From positions 124,001-188,000 of the forward strand of contig CAWGTU010000002.1 of the NCBI GenBank assembly GCA_963825635.1: DNA of 64,000 nt. The letters run 5' to 3'. Source of the stretch: JAOUEA01 sp963825635 (GTDB lineage Bacteria; Actinomycetota; UBA4738; HRBIN12). Below, piece after piece: positions 62,349 through 64,000 of the stretch. A program made the translations under genes and the position numbers. Positions within the stretch are counted from its first letter, which is position 1, and each line of letters begins with the position of its first letter. The notes under the pieces were generated by a model. The model ran no database searches, was not told the DNA's origin, and saw only the letters and a program-made list of their open reading frames with translations.

Positions 62349-63353
62349 ATGCAGCGCGAGCGGGAGGAGACGATCGTCGATGTCGCGCGCGACGTCGTCT
62401 CCCTCCCCGATATCGCGAGCGCCGGTGAGGTCGTCGACGGCATCCCCGAGGGCATCGATTGGCGGTTCGAGCCGGACTGGGACGGTCTGCGGGTGTCGGC
62501 GCGCCTCGGACCCGGTGCGGCCCGTCTCGTCTCGGACCGGCGCCGAGCCTTCGATCGATACTTCCCCGAGGTCGTGCGGTCCCTTGCCTCCCTCGATGCA
62601 GGTGAGGCGATCGTGAAGGGATCGTTGGTGGTGGTCGGACCCGACGGTCTCGACTTCGCCACGGTCCGGCGTCGGCTGATCCCGTCGCCGTCGGTGGTGG
62701 CCGATCTCGCCGGGTCGACCCCGGCGACCTTGGTCGTCACCGACGTGATGACGCGAGGAGCCACCGACCTCAGATGGTTGCCGCTGGCCCGCCGCCGGCG
62801 GGCATTGGAGCTGCTTGCTGTTCAGCTCGGGCTGCCACTCGCGCCGACGAACCTGCGCCGCCTCGCACCGGGGGAGCCGTTCGTGGTGACGCCGCAGACG
62901 CTCGACCGCGGGACGGCGCGCGCCTGGCTCGACGACCGCGATGCGACGGGACGCGACGGTCTGATCGCACGCCACGCCGACGGGCGACGGTGGCTGCGGG
63001 TGCGGCGTGTCCGAACCGCCGCGTGCGTGGCGACCGGTTACCGGCACGCCGGCTCGGGCGTCGGCTCGATCCGCCTCGGCATGTACGACGAGGGACGGCT
63101 CGTCGACGTGGGCCGCACCGTGGCGTTCTCCCGTGCGCCCGTGCGCCGCGCGGCCGCCACCGCCCTCGCCCGCGTCTCACCGGGTGGCGCCGTCAGCTCC
63201 GTCGGCGTGGATTGGGTCGAGGTGCTGCCCGCGCTCGCCTGCGAGGTTCGGTACGAACGCCTGCGCGGAAGCCGGTTCCGCCACGCCGTGACGTTCGTGC
63301 GCTGGTTGCCCGACCGCGACCCGTCGACGTGCACGGTCGATCAGCTCTGCTAG
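62349..63353 (+). CDS. ATP-dependent DNA ligase homologue lacking the catalytic lysine
   Basis: 334 residues with the layout of LigC/LigD-type ATP ligases. Motif I reads FEPDWDGLR at residues 40-48, with Asp43 where the nucleotidyl Lys of KxDG belongs. Motif III DGE is KGS at 90-92. Motif IV is DGLIAR (203-208) and motif V WLRVRR. An OB-fold-like region follows (ACVATGYRHAGSGVGSIRLGMYDEG). The fold is kept but AMP transfer should be impossible. It may bind DNA or regulate other ligases; this is inference. Confidence 0.78.
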   Translation: MQREREETIVDVARDVVSLPDIASAGEVVDGIPEGIDWRFEPDWDGLRVSARLGPGAARLVSDRRRAFDRYFPEVVRSLASLDAGEAIVKGSLVVVGPDGLDFATVRRRLIPSPSVVADLAGSTPATLVVTDVMTRGATDLRWLPLARRRRALELLAVQLGLPLAPTNLRRLAPGEPFVVTPQTLDRGTARAWLDDRDATGRDGLIARHADGRRWLRVRRVRTAACVATGYRHAGSGVGSIRLGMYDEGRLVDVGRTVAFSRAPVRRAAATALARVSPGGAVSSVGVDWVEVLPALACEVRYERLRGSRFRHAVTFVRWLPDRDPSTCTVDQLC

Positions 63354-63367
63354 TCCGAGCCAGACTA
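63351..63367 (+). terminator. Compact hairpin after the ligase-like gene
   Basis: TAGTC, seven bases, GACTA: the same core as at 4852 and 24734. The left arm is the gene's TAG stop plus two bases. Confidence 0.4.
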
Positions 63368-63494
63368 CTTGCGGTCGCCCGACGACCGGGGGCGGATCCG
63401 AACCCTTGCCGAGAGGTGACGCGGCCGAGAGCCCGACGAGCCCGGTGATGCCCGCGGCCCGGATGACCGGGCCATCAGCGCCCATCGTGACACG

Positions 63495-64000
63495 ATGCTC
63501 GGCGTGAGCCCGATCCTCGAACCTCGCCGCTCGAGCGTGCTGGTGTTCGACGTGAACGAGACGTTGCTGGACGTTGGTGCGCTCGCGCCCGAATTCGAGG
63601 AGGCGTTCGCCGACCGGGAAGCCCTCCGGGAGTGGTTCGCTCGCCTCCTGCATGGATCCACCGTCGCCACCATGGTCGGCAGGTACGAGCCATTCGGTGT
63701 GATCGCAGCCTCGGCCCTCGACGACATGGCCGTGCATCGAGGCAGAGAGATGGGCGATGCCGTTCGCGACCGCATCGTGGGTGGCATGCGACGTCTCCCG
63801 CCGCATCCCGAGGTCGACGAGGCGCTCGGGATGCTGCAGGGGTCCGGCTTCCGGCTCGCGGCGCTGACGAACTCATCGCGCGAGGTCGTCCTGGAGCAAC
63901 TGAGGAACTCAGGGTTGTCTGAACGTTTCGACGCCGTGCTCTCGGTCGATCTCGTGCGCCGTTTCAAGCCTCACCCGGACTGCTACTTGGCGGCCGCCTC
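63495..64000 (+). CDS. Haloacid dehalogenase type II (L-2-haloacid dehalogenase-like), partial
   Basis: Runs off the right edge after about 168 residues. HAD motif I VFDVNETLLDVG has Asp as nucleophile, motif II is ALTNSSREVV, and motif III Lys is in RRFKPHPDCYLAA. The cap region AREWFARLL-type helices fit 2-haloacid dehalogenases. The ATG at 63495 or the GTG nine bases later may start it. It was not delimited by a stop within the window. Confidence 0.85.
   Translation, partial: MLGVSPILEPRRSSVLVFDVNETLLDVGALAPEFEEAFADREALREWFARLLHGSTVATMVGRYEPFGVIAASALDDMAVHRGREMGDAVRDRIVGGMRRLPPHPEVDEALGMLQGSGFRLAALTNSSREVVLEQLRNSGLSERFDAVLSVDLVRRFKPHPDCYLAAA

Noticed and set aside
63365..63967. 200-codon minus-strand frame opposite the HAD gene
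   Set aside because: Low-complexity Ser/Arg/Pro composition and complete overlap with a plus-strand frame carrying all HAD motifs; it is a shadow.

Overview
The window is about 64 kb of very GC-rich, gene-dense DNA with short intergenic gaps and many 1-4 base ATGA/GTGA overlaps. It looks like a chromosomal segment of an actinobacterium. The supporting genes are a nickel superoxide dismutase with its own protease, an actinobacterial-type inositol-1-phosphate synthase, an F420-type luciferase-like oxidoreductase, a PAC2 protein, and several genes that seem to start without a leader (a TANNNT -10 box 6-9 bases before the start codon). No rRNA, tRNA, IS element, phage or CRISPR array was found. 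Genus or family cannot be told from the sequence alone.

Layout. 1-7.5 kb: housekeeping genes (sulfite-exporter-type permease, Nudix hydrolase, PilT ATPase, lipid-kinase-like protein, PAP2 phosphatase, CCA-adding enzyme). 6.9-21.2 kb: a catabolic and uptake island. An XRE-cupin regulator and an SDR face a ten-gene, mostly translationally coupled run: 3-hydroxyisobutyrate-type dehydrogenase, bicupin, M24 protein, E1 alpha and beta subunits, amidohydrolase, and a complete ribose-type ABC importer. The second permease of that importer is fused in one frame to another amidohydrolase. This transporter-enzyme fusion is one of the two most unusual finds. 21.3-30 kb: an amidase remnant, a P-type ATPase, signal peptidase I, a modABC molybdate importer with a Mop-type regulator, and an MFS protein. 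30-38 kb: YchF-like GTPase, sodN/sodX with overlapping head-to-head start codons, a secreted beta-helix/RTX protein, a matrixin-like protease, a Cys-ending leader peptide before tusA-dsrE, and a chromate transporter. 38-48 kb: MarR-MFS pair, a second MFS, cupredoxin, TadE/TadG-like pilus proteins, ino1-padR with clear palindromic operators, and a RHH/Doc-like pair with a decayed Fic motif.

48-55 kb: an operon on the minus strand preceded by a recognisable cobalamin riboswitch. It encodes a secreted alpha/alpha-barrel protein, a surface-anchored Trp- and Gly-rich protein, ECF transporter T, fused A-A and S components, and two tandem PPOX-fold proteins. The first two resemble the two domains of intrinsic factor/transcobalamin split over two genes, so the operon is read as a B12 capture, import and perhaps processing system. 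55-64 kb: PAC2 protein, a frameshifted 2TM gene, a tautomerase-like/CMD pair, methyltransferase with an ABC exporter, GNAT, an unknown membrane protein, a DNA-ligase homologue that has lost its catalytic lysine, and the start of a haloacid dehalogenase.

Two shared sequence features run through the window. Several convergent gene pairs end in tiny hairpins whose arms contain both stop codons. A 55-base palindromic element occurs twice, 30 kb apart.
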